Below are positions 39,103 through 48,532 of a stretch of 64,000 nucleotides of DNA, in pieces. The stretch is from Klebsiella aerogenes (GTDB taxonomy: Bacteria > Pseudomonadota > Gammaproteobacteria > Enterobacterales > Enterobacteriaceae). The stretch's first letter is position 1. Each line of letters starts with the position of its first letter. Where the stretch lies: the NCBI GenBank assembly GCA_029027985.1, contig CP119076.1, positions 1,488,001-1,552,000 on the forward strand, given 5' to 3'. A program made the position numbers and the translations under genes. The notes beneath the pieces are model-generated. The model was not told where the DNA came from and did not search any database. It saw nothing but the letters and a program-made list of their open reading frames with translations.

Positions 39103-41763
39103 CTACAGCAAGCTCTTGACGTAACCGTCAATGTCGCTGATGTATTTTTCTATACCTTGGGCATCTCGTTCATGAATCAGATGCTCAAGCGCTTCACATA
39201 ACTGTTTGCCGGGTATCAAATTAAGCATTGCAAACGCCCCTTTGAGGCGGTGAGCGGTCTGCGCCAGCGCAGCAAAATCGCTGGTGGTGAATTCAGTATA
39301 CAATCTCTGAACATCATCCGGTACCGTGTCGGCAAACAGCGCGTAATAGCCGCTGGCATGGAGTTCCGCATTCCCCTCATTTCCAGTTGAGGAGGGCTGA
39401 ACCTCTTCTTGCGCCAGCTGCTGCTCAATCAGCTGCAGGATAGCTTCCTGCATAGCAGTGCTGATATTAAAATTGACGCTCAACTGACCAGGGCCAATTT
39501 TGCGTATCCCATCCTCATCATCGCTTAAAAGCAAGCCCGAAGCAGTAAGATTAGACGGATTATCAGTTAAAAAGAGATCATACTCTTGACTTGCGAGTCG
39601 TTCATCCGGGGTAATGCAGGTCGCCCCCCAACTCTCTAACTGGCGTACCACAATGCGGCGCACTTCATTGGCGGTAATGTCGATCATCGTGATGACATCG
39701 TCCAACAGATGCTCGCCAGAACTGCTTTCTTCCTCGCTGGCCGCCATTTTGAGGTGCAACGAATAGCGGGTACCCAATGATTCCCGCGCTTTAATATTCA
39801 GCTGCCCGCCAAGCTTACGGGTTAAACGGTCGCACAGCCAGAAGGTGAGGGCGTTCGCCTTACCATACTGGTCGGCTTGCGTTTCGTTGAGGAACGGGAA
39901 GTGCATATTATCGATTTCATTGCCGCTCACGCCATTGCCGGTATCAAGGATACGGAAAGTCAGGCGCTCGTCGGCAGATTCGTCTTTGCTCACCTCAAGG
40001 GTAATTTTACCCATTTGGGTGGTGGTGATGGAGTACTGGATCAGCAGCAGTAGCGTGCGGCGCAGCGCATCGCGATCGCCATAGCGCTGCTCATTGGCCG
40101 GTAGCGCATTGTTGATCAGCAACTGGAGTCCTTTACGTTTCACCATCGGTAGGACTTCAGGCACCACTTCATCTATTAAGCCCTGAATGGAGAACAGGCC
40201 TGGGGTACTCTTCCAGGCATCGCTCTCGAGCAAATTCGCCAACTGAATTTCATCGACCAGCTGAACCAGTTCATCGGCATGTTGCGCCAGCTTACGGCTT
40301 TCAGCGATGCCAATGGCCGCGGCTTCCTGCGCCAGCGCGCGCGCCGGATCCTTCAGCGCAGAGCCGATATTTTGCATAAAGGCGATGCGGCCCTGCTGAT
40401 TCTTTTCGTATAAGCGTTGGGCTTGCTTAAGTTTTTTGTTGACCAGCACTTCTCTGTCCTGATCGCGAATAATCAGAATCTGCGTGCGCGGCGCGACCTG
40501 GCTGCGGTACTGACGAATTTCATACAGCTCGTTGTTGATCGTCGCTTGAATGACCCCCTGGTGCTGGTCGGCCATATTGGTGATGTTCTGCAGGTTCAGG
40601 TGCGGCAGTAGGTGATCGGCAATCGGGTTGCTAATAATGGTGCGGTTGGCTTCCTGGTCGTGAACCAGCAGACCCAACGGCAGCAGGGAGACAATCTCTT
40701 CATTTATTGCACGCTGCGCGCGGAGTTCGCTATTGGCGGCAGTCGGGGCTGCGCTAACACCGCCCGAAGCGCGGCGGCCGCTAAAGTTGCGGAAGGTGGT
40801 GAAGCCAAACAGGGTCAATGCCAGCAGACCAATGGTCAGCAGCAGCGGCAGTAAAATATTCTGCAGGGATTCTATCATCAGGGTACTGAACGGCACGACC
40901 CATATTAACCGCATGCCGGTGGTGTTGATGGTGGTGCTGATTTCAATGCGCAGACCGTTAAAGTTAATGCTGACGTTATCCGCTGTTTCTTTATCCGGGC
41001 TGTTGCTGACATTTTGCGCCGGATCTGGCTCAAGACGGAAGCTATCCAGCGACATGCTCGGTGGAATAAGATCGTTTATCGGGAGATCGAAGGCGACTAC
41101 CGTCGCCAGGTGGCCCGGCTGATTAAAGGTGGTGCGCAGGGTGAAGTAGTGGCCGTTTTGCCAGGTCAGGCGGCGCAGAGAAGAGAACGTTTCCCGCTCG
41201 TCCAGTGTGTTTGCCTGCAGCAGCATTTCGGCGCGACGGGATTCCACCACGTTGCTGATTGTCGACTCTTTAAAACTCGAGGACAAATCTTTCAGCGGCA
41301 GGGTAGAGACCAGAATCAGACTATTATCCAGACCATTGAGGTAATACATCGACCAGGGAATGGTTTCCGCACCCCACAAAATATCGAGGTAGTTCGAGAT
41401 CTTCTGCGTCATCTCCAGCGTAGAGCTGTCATGCGAGCCGAAAATCAGCGCTTCGGTCTTGCGTCGCGGTTTTTCCAGGTAGTAGACATCCTGTTTCAGT
41501 CGCGTTTCTTGCAGGCCATCGCTTGAGGTACTGGAACTGGTGGCGGCGATATTGTCGTAAATCTGCCAGGTGGCGTAACGCCAGGCATCGATGCGTTTAT
41601 GCAAAGCGTGGTTGATATCAACCACCTGATAGCTCTTATCTTTTAACCAGGCATTGACCGAGCTTTGGATCATCACGCCCATCGTCGCGAGCAGGACGAT
41701 AACCATCAAAATGAAGAATCGGGTAATGCTGCCGGGGATCAGGGAGAATTTTTTTTTGGTCAT
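39103..41763 (-). CDS. rcsD: Phosphotransfer protein RcsD
   Basis: The 886-residue intermediary of the Rcs phosphorelay. Two transmembrane helices (FFILMVIVLLATMGVMIQSS near the N-terminus and a second near residue 310) flank a periplasmic domain. A degenerate histidine-kinase-like region without a phospho-acceptor histidine follows. The C-terminal Hpt domain carries His838 in LAQTAHRLKGAFAMLNL. ATG 41763 (MTKKKFSLIPGSITRF) is preferred; a frame-open extension of 22 codons has no similarity to the family. It forms an operon with rcsB. Confidence 0.95.
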   Translation of the reverse strand: MTKKKFSLIPGSITRFFILMVIVLLATMGVMIQSSVNAWLKDKSYQVVDINHALHKRIDAWRYATWQIYDNIAATSSSTSSDGLQETRLKQDVYYLEKPRRKTEALIFGSHDSSTLEMTQKISNYLDILWGAETIPWSMYYLNGLDNSLILVSTLPLKDLSSSFKESTISNVVESRRAEMLLQANTLDERETFSSLRRLTWQNGHYFTLRTTFNQPGHLATVVAFDLPINDLIPPSMSLDSFRLEPDPAQNVSNSPDKETADNVSINFNGLRIEISTTINTTGMRLIWVVPFSTLMIESLQNILLPLLLTIGLLALTLFGFTTFRNFSGRRASGGVSAAPTAANSELRAQRAINEEIVSLLPLGLLVHDQEANRTIISNPIADHLLPHLNLQNITNMADQHQGVIQATINNELYEIRQYRSQVAPRTQILIIRDQDREVLVNKKLKQAQRLYEKNQQGRIAFMQNIGSALKDPARALAQEAAAIGIAESRKLAQHADELVQLVDEIQLANLLESDAWKSTPGLFSIQGLIDEVVPEVLPMVKRKGLQLLINNALPANEQRYGDRDALRRTLLLLIQYSITTTQMGKITLEVSKDESADERLTFRILDTGNGVSGNEIDNMHFPFLNETQADQYGKANALTFWLCDRLTRKLGGQLNIKARESLGTRYSLHLKMAASEEESSSGEHLLDDVITMIDITANEVRRIVVRQLESWGATCITPDERLASQEYDLFLTDNPSNLTASGLLLSDDEDGIRKIGPGQLSVNFNISTAMQEAILQLIEQQLAQEEVQPSSTGNEGNAELHASGYYALFADTVPDDVQRLYTEFTTSDFAALAQTAHRLKGAFAMLNLIPGKQLCEALEHLIHERDAQGIEKYISDIDGYVKSLL

Positions 41764-42110
41764 CGTGTGGCAGAGCGACTCAGTAGTGTTTGTAAACAGG
41801 ATGTTGCGCCATGGCGATGGGTAGCACAACGAATACTGCGAAGAAGTATAAAGGTTAACGCGGCAAATCCATACAATAGATTGCCGCGTAGGGATCTTTT
41901 CATGCTGAGATTTGTCTCAAAACGGGGCTGATTCTGAATATGTACAGCGGAATTGATTTTGTACAATTATCTGGCATTTGTTGCAGGTGAATAGCACGAA
42001 AAAACAAGAAACTGATAGGGTGGGTTAATTTTTAACCGGAATTGATTGATTAATAGTCGTTATTTTTTATCTGCGGTAGCACGGTGTAATTAAAGTTACG
42101 TAAAGAAGGG
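41764..42110. other. rcsD leader region, no gene found
   Basis: This is an intergenic stretch between the rcsD start and the micF 3' end. It holds a perfect inverted repeat, ACGCGGCAA (41858-41866) and TTGCCGCGT (41881-41889), with a 14-base loop, about 95 bases before the rcsD start. The remainder is AT-rich and should contain the rcsD promoter. No open frame here resembles a protein. Confidence 0.4.
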
Positions 42111-42204
42111 TAAAAAAAACCGGATGCGAAGCATCCGGTTGAAATAGGGGTAAACAGACATTCAGAACTGAATGACGGTAATAAATAAAGTTAATGATGA
42201 TAGC
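42111..42204 (-). ncRNA. micF: MicF regulatory RNA
   Basis: The strand opposite to ompC encodes a 94-nucleotide RNA that matches E. coli MicF nearly base for base as I recall it. It begins GCTATCATCATTAACTTTAT and ends with the terminator hairpin CCGGATGCTTCGCATCCGG followed by a T-run. MicF pairs with and represses ompF mRNA and others, with Hfq. It shares the OmpR-controlled region with the divergent ompC, the conserved arrangement. It ends before the rcsD leader. Confidence 0.93.
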
Positions 42205-42360
42205 GAGGATTATTTTAGTCTCTGGGGAGAATTTTGTTTTACCATTCAGTGCTATAGAATTATCGCATTTCAATATACTGATTTTAAAGTGAAATATTAT
42301 TTTTTTGATTTTTGGTGCTTATTTTGGCGACCTTTATTTCGTTCAAAAAGTTCCTTGAGA

Positions 42361-42454
42361 TTTACAAATTGAAACATCTTGTGGGTACTTTGAAACACCT
42401 TAGAAGTTTTCGTATCATATTCTTGTTGGATTATTCTGCATTTTGCAGCACAAT
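42361..42454 (+). promoter_or_regulatory. ompC promoter with OmpR boxes
   Basis: Three tandem OmpR-box-like sequences follow the E. coli ompC pattern: TTTACAAATTGAAACATC (42361-42378), then GGGTACTTTGAAACACC, then AGTTTTCGTATCATATTC. The promoter TTGGAT (42426-42431) with CACAAT (42449-42454), spacer 17, lies directly downstream. The leader before ompC has AGAGGGTTAATAAC next to the ATG, the region targeted by sRNA MicC in E. coli. Confidence 0.8.
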
Positions 42455-42535
42455 GAATACAGCCGACTGATTAGAAGGGTAATCAGTAAGCAGTGGCAAT
42501 AATAAAAGGCATATAACAAACAGAGGGTTAATAAC

Positions 42536-43666
42536 ATGAAAGTTAAAGTACTGTCCCTCCTGGTACCAGCACTGCTGGTAGCGGGCGCAGCAAATGCGGC
42601 TGAAATTTATAACAAAGACGGCAACAAATTAGACCTGTACGGTAAAATCGACGGTCTGCACTACTTCTCCGACGACAAGAGCGTTGACGGCGACCAGACC
42701 TACATGCGTATCGGCGTGAAAGGCGAAACCCAGATCAATGACCAACTGACCGGTTACGGCCAGTGGGAATACAACGTTCAGGCGAACAACACCGAAAGCT
42801 CCAGCGATCAGGCGTGGACTCGTCTGGCATTCGCTGGTCTGAAATTCGGCGATGCCGGTTCTTTCGACTACGGTCGTAACTACGGCGTTGTTTACGACGT
42901 AACTTCCTGGACCGACGTTCTGCCGGAATTCGGCGGTGACACCTACGGTTCCGACAACTTCCTGCAGTCCCGTGCTAACGGCGTTGCTACCTACCGTAAC
43001 TCTGACTTCTTCGGTCTGGTTGACGGCCTGAACTTTGCTCTGCAGTACCAGGGTAAAAACGGCAGCGTCAGCGGCGAAGACATGACCAACAACGGTCGCG
43101 GCTTCCAGAAACAGAACGGCGAAGGCTTCGGCACCTCCGTGACTTATGATATCTGGGAAGGTATTAGCGCTGGTTTCGCGTACTCTACCTCTAAACGTAC
43201 CGACGAACAGAACAGCGTTAACACTCGTTACGTTGACTCCAACGGTGTTTCTCGTCGCGTTCTGGGCGAAGGCGACCACGCTGAAACCTACACCGGTGGT
43301 CTGAAATATGACGCCAACAACATCTACCTGGCGACTCAGTACACCCAGACTTACAACGCAACCCGTACCGGCAACATCGGTTTTGCTAACAAAGCGCAGA
43401 ACTTCGAAGTGGTTGCTCAGTACCAGTTCGACTTCGGCCTGCGTCCGTCCGTGGCTTACCTGCAGTCTAAAGGTAAAGACATGGGCCGCTACGGCGATCA
43501 GGACATCCTGAAATATGTTGACCTGGGTGCGACCTACTACTTCAACAAAAACATGTCTACCTACGTTGATTACAAAATCAACCTGCTGGATGACAAAAAC
43601 TTCACCCGCGATGCCGGTATCTCTACCGACGACGTTGTTGCCCTGGGCCTGGTTTACCAGTTCTAA
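42536..43666 (+). CDS. ompC: Outer membrane porin OmpC / OmpK36
   Basis: A 376-residue trimeric general porin. The signal peptide is [21 protein letters not shown], and the mature protein begins [20 protein letters not shown]. The barrel ends with the C-terminal phenylalanine of LGLVYQF. Constriction loop L3 reads [17 protein letters not shown], without the GD or TD insertion associated with carbapenem resistance. The sequence is clearly of the Klebsiella OmpK36 type. A variable loop near residues 225-245 ([20 protein letters not shown]) seems longer than in K. pneumoniae OmpK36 as I recall it. The gene is controlled by OmpR upstream. Confidence 0.96.
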   Translation: MKVKVLSLLVPALLVAGAANAAEIYNKDGNKLDLYGKIDGLHYFSDDKSVDGDQTYMRIGVKGETQINDQLTGYGQWEYNVQANNTESSSDQAWTRLAFAGLKFGDAGSFDYGRNYGVVYDVTSWTDVLPEFGGDTYGSDNFLQSRANGVATYRNSDFFGLVDGLNFALQYQGKNGSVSGEDMTNNGRGFQKQNGEGFGTSVTYDIWEGISAGFAYSTSKRTDEQNSVNTRYVDSNGVSRRVLGEGDHAETYTGGLKYDANNIYLATQYTQTYNATRTGNIGFANKAQNFEVVAQYQFDFGLRPSVAYLQSKGKDMGRYGDQDILKYVDLGATYYFNKNMSTYVDYKINLLDDKNFTRDAGISTDDVVALGLVYQF

Positions 43667-43681
43667 GCAACTTAATGTGTT

Positions 43682-43710
43682 AAAAAAGGCGCCTTTGGGC
43701 GCCTTTTTTT
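43682..43710 (+). terminator. Rho-independent terminator after ompC
   Basis: AAAAGGCGCC (43684-43693) pairs with GGCGCCTTTT (43698-43707) around TTTG, followed by a T-run, 16 bases after the stop. Confidence 0.95.
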
Positions 43711-43769
43711 ATGCCCGGTTTAACCTCGCTGGTATACTCTGGCTGCCTTTGCAACAGGAGCCTGCATTT

Positions 43770-44822
43770 ATGGATACCCCTTTTTTCCGCGCTGCTTTTT
43801 TCGGCATCTGCGTTCTACTGACCGGCTGTGATTCCGCCACCTCGCCGGCTACGCCAACATCCGTCGCTACCGTGCTGGATGGCAAAACGATGGGCACCTA
43901 CTGGCGGGTCAGCGTGATTGGCCTTGATCCGGCAAAGGCTGATGACCTGCGCAACGCCGTCCAGGCGCAGCTTGATGCCGACGATCGCCTGCTCTCCACC
44001 TGGAAAAATGATTCTGCGCTGATGCGTTTCAACCATGCCGCCACCACTGAACCCTGGCCGGTGAGTGAAGCGATGGCCGATATCGTGAGCATGTCGCTGC
44101 GCATCGGCGCGAAAACCGCAGGCGCAATGGATATCACCGTTGGTCCGCTGGTGAACCTGTGGGGGTTCGGCCCGGACAAGCAGCCGGTCAAAACACCAAC
44201 CCCGCAGCAGATCGCAGAGGCAAAAGCGCGCACGGGCCTGCAACATCTGACGGTGATCAACCGCGCTGATAAACAATATCTGCAAAAAGATATACCTGAT
44301 CTATTTGTCGACCTTTCCACCGTCGGCGAGGGTTATGCCGCCGATCATCTGGCACGTCTGATGGAGCAGGAAGGGATCGCCCGTTACCTGGTATCGGTCG
44401 GCGGCGCGCTGGTCAGTCGCGGGATGAACGGCGATGATAAACCGTGGCGGGTGGCGATTCAGAAACCGACCGACCGCGAGAATGCGGTACAGGTGATTGT
44501 CGATATCAATGGTCACGGTATCAGTACCTCGGGCAGCTATCGCAACTACTACGAACTGGACGGCAAGCGTATCTCCCACGTTATCGACCCGCAAACCGGG
44601 CATCCCATTAACCATAAGCTCGTTTCGGTGACGGTGATCGCCCCGACGGCGCTTGAGGCCGACGGTTGGGATACCGGGTTGATGGTCTTAGGGCCGGAAA
44701 AAGCGCAAGAGGTGGTGCGCGAGCAAGGGCTGGCGGTTTATATGATTGTCAAAGAGGGCGATGGCTTTAAAACCTGGATGTCGCCGCAATTCCGTACTTT
44801 CCTGGTCGGCGAACAGAATTAA
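43770..44822 (+). CDS. apbE: FAD:protein FMN transferase ApbE (lipoprotein)
   Basis: A 350-residue periplasmic lipoprotein that attaches FMN to threonine residues of target flavoproteins such as Nqr/Rnf subunits. The lipobox LLTGC lies at residues 16-20. Family motifs are GKTMGTYWRV, LVNLWGFGP and the catalytic region LSTVGEGYAADHLARLM, with SVGGALVSRG and STSGSYRNYYELDGKRISHV. ATG 43770 has an upstream AGGAG and gives the family length. A much longer open frame running back into ompC was not used. Its stop overlaps the Ada box of the next gene. Confidence 0.95.
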   Translation: MDTPFFRAAFFGICVLLTGCDSATSPATPTSVATVLDGKTMGTYWRVSVIGLDPAKADDLRNAVQAQLDADDRLLSTWKNDSALMRFNHAATTEPWPVSEAMADIVSMSLRIGAKTAGAMDITVGPLVNLWGFGPDKQPVKTPTPQQIAEAKARTGLQHLTVINRADKQYLQKDIPDLFVDLSTVGEGYAADHLARLMEQEGIARYLVSVGGALVSRGMNGDDKPWRVAIQKPTDRENAVQVIVDINGHGISTSGSYRNYYELDGKRISHVIDPQTGHPINHKLVSVTVIAPTALEADGWDTGLMVLGPEKAQEVVREQGLAVYMIVKEGDGFKTWMSPQFRTFLVGEQN

Positions 44823-44829
44823 AAAGCAA
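44817..44829 (+). promoter_or_regulatory. Ada box (methyl-Ada operator) before ada-alkB
   Basis: AAT-TAAAAA-GCAA fits the Ada-binding pattern AAT-N6-GCAA exactly, 66 bases before the ada start. It overlaps the apbE stop codon. In E. coli methylated Ada binds an equivalent site to induce ada-alkB. Confidence 0.8.
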
Positions 44830-44894
44830 GAAGCGCAGTTTTTTAGATCGGAGCAAGGCGCAGAGTGAGGATACACTTAAAGCAGGAGCCCGAT

Positions 44895-45965
44895 ATGAAA
44901 CCGATGATTGCCGACATTAATAATGACGACCGCCGCTGGCAGGCGGTCTGTGAACGTGACGCCAGCGCCGACGGGCAATTCGTGTTCGCCGTGTTGACCA
45001 CCGGCGTCTGCTGTCGCCCCTCATGCCATTCACGGCGAGCGCTGCGGGAAAACGTCCGTTTTTATCCTGATGTTGCAGCAGCGCAGGCGGCGGGATTCCG
45101 TCCTTGTAAACGCTGCCAGCCGGATAAAATCGACCCGGAACGGCAGCGGGTGGCAAAAGTTGCCGCCGCTTGCCGTCTGCTGGAACAGGAAACGCCGGTG
45201 ACGCTGGAAGCGCTGGCGCAGCAGCTGGCGGTCAGCCCGTTTCATTTTCACCGTCTGTTCAAATCCGTGACCGGCGTAACGCCAAAGGCCTGGCAGCAAG
45301 CCTGGCGCGCGCGTCGCTTGCGCGAAGCGCTCAGCCATGGCGAGAGCGTCACCGATGCGGCGCTGGCGGCTGGTTTTCCTGATTCCGGTAGTTATTATCG
45401 CAAGGCGGATGATGCGCTGGGTATGACCGCCCGCCAGTTTAAACGCGGCGGAGAAAATATGACGATTAGTTGGGTATGCGGCGATTCCGCCGCTGGCCGC
45501 TGCCTGGTGGCGTTAAGCGAACGCGGCGTCTGCGCTGTGTTACTGGGCGAGAATGACAACGTGTTATATACCGAGCTGGTTAGCCTGTTCCCGGGGGCCC
45601 GTTTGCAGAAGGGAGACGGCGCCGTTGCCGAGCGGGTCGCGCAGGTGTTTATGCATCTGGATAACCCGCAGCAGGCGGTTAATTTGCCGTTGGACATCCG
45701 CGGTACCGCGTTTCAGCAGCGCGTCTGGCAAGCCCTGCGCCAGATCCCGGCAGGCGAAACCCGCAGCTACCGCGAGGTGGCGCAAAGTATTGGTCAACCT
45801 CGCGCCGTCAGGGCGGTTGCCGGGGCTTGCGCCGCTAATAAGCTGGCGATAGTGATCCCCTGCCACCGGGTGGTACGCGAGAGCGGGGCGCTCTCTGGTT
45901 ATCGTTGGGGAAGCGAACGTAAAGCGCTGCTGCTCGCCCGGGAAGCGAAATGGCGGGAGAAATAA
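44895..45965 (+). CDS. ada: Ada bifunctional DNA repair methyltransferase and activator
   Basis: A 356-residue protein that removes methyl groups from DNA and activates the adaptive response. The N-terminal zinc domain carries the phosphotriester acceptor Cys40 in GVCCRPSCHSRRAL and further ligands in RPCKRCQPD. An AraC-type helix-turn-helix (about 90-185) has HFHRLFKSVTGVTPKAWQQ. The C-terminal O6-methylguanine methyltransferase domain has the acceptor in VIPCHRVVRESGALSGY. ATG 44895, with AGGAG upstream, is chosen; ten further upstream in-frame codons are not supported. It overlaps alkB by one base. Confidence 0.96.
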   Translation: MKPMIADINNDDRRWQAVCERDASADGQFVFAVLTTGVCCRPSCHSRRALRENVRFYPDVAAAQAAGFRPCKRCQPDKIDPERQRVAKVAAACRLLEQETPVTLEALAQQLAVSPFHFHRLFKSVTGVTPKAWQQAWRARRLREALSHGESVTDAALAAGFPDSGSYYRKADDALGMTARQFKRGGENMTISWVCGDSAAGRCLVALSERGVCAVLLGENDNVLYTELVSLFPGARLQKGDGAVAERVAQVFMHLDNPQQAVNLPLDIRGTAFQQRVWQALRQIPAGETRSYREVAQSIGQPRAVRAVAGACAANKLAIVIPCHRVVRESGALSGYRWGSERKALLLAREAKWREK

Positions 45966-46609
45966 TGCTCGATCTGTTTGCCGATTCGCCGCCCTGGCAG
46001 GAGCCGCTGGCTCCCGGGGCGGTTATTTTACGCCGCTTTGCTCATCAGCGTGCGCCAGCGTTGCTGCAGGCGATAGCCGATGTCGCGAGCGGTTCGCCGT
46101 TTCGCCAGATGGTGACGCCGGGCGGTTATACCATGTCGGTGGCGATGACCAACTGCGGTGGGCTCGGTTGGACGACCGATATACACGGTTATCTCTATGC
46201 GCCGGACGATCCGCTGACCGGCAAACGTTGGCCAGCAATGCCTGCGCTCTTTCAGCAACTGGCAGCTGAGGCGGCGCAGGCGGCGGGTTATTTGCGCTTT
46301 GCTCCGGATGCCTGCCTGATTAACCGTTATCCGCCGGGGGCTAAACTCTCGCTTCATCAGGATAAAGACGAGCGTGATTTACGCGCGCCCATCGTGTCGG
46401 TGTCGCTGGGACTGCCCGCGGTGTTTCAGTTTGGCGGACTGCGGCGTAACGATCCGTTGCGCCGAATGTTACTGGAGCATGGCGATGTGGTGGTGTGGGG
46501 GGGCGAATCGCGCCTCTTTTATCATGGTATTCAGCCGCTGAAGCCCGGAGAGCATCCGCTAACCGGCGCGTATCGCTACAACCTCACTTTCCGCCGGGCG
46601 GGCTGTTAG
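45965..46609 (+). CDS. alkB: AlkB alpha-ketoglutarate-dependent DNA dealkylase
   Basis: A 214-residue Fe(II)/2-oxoglutarate dioxygenase that oxidatively removes methyl groups from 1-methyladenine and 3-methylcytosine in DNA. The iron ligands are seen in [15 protein letters not shown] (HxD) and [10 protein letters not shown] (distal His), with the 2-oxoglutarate-binding arginines in [14 protein letters not shown] 45965 ([15 protein letters not shown]) overlaps the ada stop by one base, so it is co-translated with ada and induced by methyl-Ada. Confidence 0.96.
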   Translation: MLDLFADSPPWQEPLAPGAVILRRFAHQRAPALLQAIADVASGSPFRQMVTPGGYTMSVAMTNCGGLGWTTDIHGYLYAPDDPLTGKRWPAMPALFQQLAAEAAQAAGYLRFAPDACLINRYPPGAKLSLHQDKDERDLRAPIVSVSLGLPAVFQFGGLRRNDPLRRMLLEHGDVVVWGGESRLFYHGIQPLKPGEHPLTGAYRYNLTFRRAGC

Positions 46610-46638
46610 CAAGAATAAAAATAAGAATTATTCTTGCT
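46608..46638. repeat. Perfect 11-bp inverted repeat between alkB and yojI
   Basis: AGCAAGAATAA (46608-46618) and TTATTCTTGCT (46628-46638) are perfectly complementary, with a 9-base spacer. The left arm overlaps the alkB stop codon. No T-run follows, so an operator for yojI is at least as likely as a terminator. Its AT-rich centre shows partial similarity to a Fur box (about 12 of 19 positions by eye). Confidence 0.6.
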
Positions 46639-46692
46639 GTCGCCAGTAAGCCGTTTAAACTGCTGGCTGTTTGCTTGTCCGGATTGTGGCTT

Positions 46693-48336
46693 ATGGAATT
46701 ACTTGTTCTTGTTTGGCGCCAGTATCGCTGGCCGTTTATTGCCGTCATGGCGCTGAGCCTGCTCAGCGCGGCGTTAGGTATCGGGCTCATCGCCTTTATT
46801 AACCTGCGTCTGATTACCCTTGTCGATACTTCACTTACCGTACTACCGGAATTTCTCGGATTACTACTCCTGTTGATGGCGGTGACGCTCGGCTCCCAGC
46901 TGGCATTAACCACGCTGGGTCACCATTTTGTTTATCGTCTGCGTGGCGAATTTATCAAACGCATTCTCGATACCCAAATTGAGAAGGTCGACAAAATTGG
47001 CAGCGCGTCGCTGTTGGCGGGGTTAACCAGCGACGTGCGTAATATCACCATCGCCTTTGTGCGTCTGCCAGAGTTGGTGCAGGGGATTATCCTGACCTTC
47101 GGTTCCGCCGCCTATCTGGCGTTTCTATCCGGCAAAATGATGCTGGTGACCGCTTTATGGATGGCATTGACCATCTGGGGCGGTTTTGTGCTGGTGGCGC
47201 GGGTCTATAAACATATGGCGACGCTGCGAGAGACTGAGGACAAGCTGTATCATGATTACCAGACGGTGCTGGAAGGGCGAAAAGAGCTGACCCTGAACCG
47301 CGAACGTGCCGAATATGTCTTTAATCAACTGTATCTGCCGGATGCCCGCGACTACCGCCACCATATTATTCGCGCCGATACCTTCCACCTCAGCGCAGTC
47401 AACTGGTCGAATATTATGATGCTCGGCGCTATCGGGTTGGTGTTCTGGATGGCTAACGGCCTCGGATGGGCCAATACCGCCGTGGCGGCGACTTATTCGC
47501 TGACGCTGCTGTTCCTGCGCACGCCGCTGCTGTCGGCAGTGGGGGCGCTACCAACGCTACTTAGCGCGCAGGTGGCGTTCAACAAACTGCACCAGTTTGC
47601 GCTGGCGCCGTATCGCGCCGAGTTTCCGGAGCCGCAGGCGCATCCGCACTGGCAAACGCTGGAATTGCGCGACGTTGCGTTCCGCTACCCGGATAATAGC
47701 TTCGCCGTCGGGCCGGTTAATCTGACCCTCAAACGCGGCGAGTTGGTATTCCTGATTGGCGGCAACGGGAGCGGAAAATCAACGCTGGCAATGCTGCTGA
47801 CCGGGCTATATCAGCCGGTTTCCGGGCAGATCCTGCTCGATGGTCAACCGCTGGCGGCGGACAAACCGGAAGATTACCGTAAGCTGTTTTCCGCCGTATT
47901 TACCGATGTCTGGTTGTTTGATCGTTTGTTGGGACCGAAAGGCGAGGCGGCCGATCCGGCACTGGTGGAGAAGTGGCTGTCATTGCTGAAAATGGATCAT
48001 AAGCTGCAGCTGGATGCGGGAAAAATACGCGATCTTAAGCTCTCGAAGGGGCAGAAAAAGCGCGTCGCGTTGCTGCTGGCGCTGGCCGAAGAACGGGATA
48101 TCATTCTGCTTGATGAGTGGGCCGCCGATCAGGATCCGCATTTCCGCCGCGAATTCTATCAGGTGCTGTTGCCGCTGATGCAGAAAATGGGAAAAACCGT
48201 GTTTGCTATCAGCCATGACGACCACTACTTCCAGCATGCCGACCGCTTGCTGGAGATGCGTGACGGCAAGCTTAGCGAACTTGTCGGCGAGGAGCGTGAG
48301 CTAGCGACCCGCGATGCGGTCGCGCGCACGGCTTAA
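46693..48336 (+). CDS. yojI: ABC transporter YojI (microcin J25 efflux type)
   Basis: A 547-residue fused permease-ATPase of the same length as E. coli YojI. About six transmembrane helices occupy residues 1-320. The nucleotide-binding domain shows Walker [15 protein letters not shown], signature [15 protein letters not shown], Walker [14 protein letters not shown] and the switch histidine in FAISHDDHY. In E. coli it exports microcin J25 with TolC and is Lrp-regulated. ATG 46693 is chosen by family match; an open frame continues upstream into alkB. An 11-bp palindrome lies 55 bases before the start. Confidence 0.93.
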   Translation: MELLVLVWRQYRWPFIAVMALSLLSAALGIGLIAFINLRLITLVDTSLTVLPEFLGLLLLLMAVTLGSQLALTTLGHHFVYRLRGEFIKRILDTQIEKVDKIGSASLLAGLTSDVRNITIAFVRLPELVQGIILTFGSAAYLAFLSGKMMLVTALWMALTIWGGFVLVARVYKHMATLRETEDKLYHDYQTVLEGRKELTLNRERAEYVFNQLYLPDARDYRHHIIRADTFHLSAVNWSNIMMLGAIGLVFWMANGLGWANTAVAATYSLTLLFLRTPLLSAVGALPTLLSAQVAFNKLHQFALAPYRAEFPEPQAHPHWQTLELRDVAFRYPDNSFAVGPVNLTLKRGELVFLIGGNGSGKSTLAMLLTGLYQPVSGQILLDGQPLAADKPEDYRKLFSAVFTDVWLFDRLLGPKGEAADPALVEKWLSLLKMDHKLQLDAGKIRDLKLSKGQKKRVALLLALAEERDIILLDEWAADQDPHFRREFYQVLLPLMQKMGKTVFAISHDDHYFQHADRLLEMRDGKLSELVGEERELATRDAVARTA

Positions 48337-48347
48337 ACCACGGTTGT

Positions 48348-48383
48348 ATTCCCCGGTCAGGCCGACGGCTTCTGACCGGGAAT
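48348..48383 (+). terminator. Hairpin after yojI
   Basis: ATTCCCCGGTCAG (48348-48360) pairs with CTGACCGGGAAT (48372-48383), with a single bulged C, 12 bases after the yojI stop. The T-run is short (GTTCCTT). The remaining 150 bases before mgtE show no gene, and I see no recognisable Mg-sensing riboswitch. Confidence 0.6.
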
Positions 48384-48532
48384 GTTCCTTCCGGGAGCGA
48401 CTATCAACCTACCGTATTGCTGGTTTTTACGGCAGATGGATTGATGACGGTTATTATTTCTTCCTCCTCGCGCTATGCTTATGGCTCCGGCCATCCTGGT
48501 CGACTTCCATTCTCACAAGGATTGCCTGAGCG

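Noticed and set aside
43515..43769. N-terminal extension of apbE into ompC
   Set aside because: It would overlap ompC and its terminator; the lipoprotein signal and ribosome-binding site mark ATG 43770 as the start.
46495..46692. N-terminal extension of yojI into alkB
   Set aside because: The family N-terminus begins at 46693 and the extension reads alkB in another frame.
48384..48532. Possible Mg2+ riboswitch or leader peptide before mgtE
   Set aside because: The leader is short and shows neither an M-box-like core nor a proline-rich MgtL-type peptide that I can recognise.
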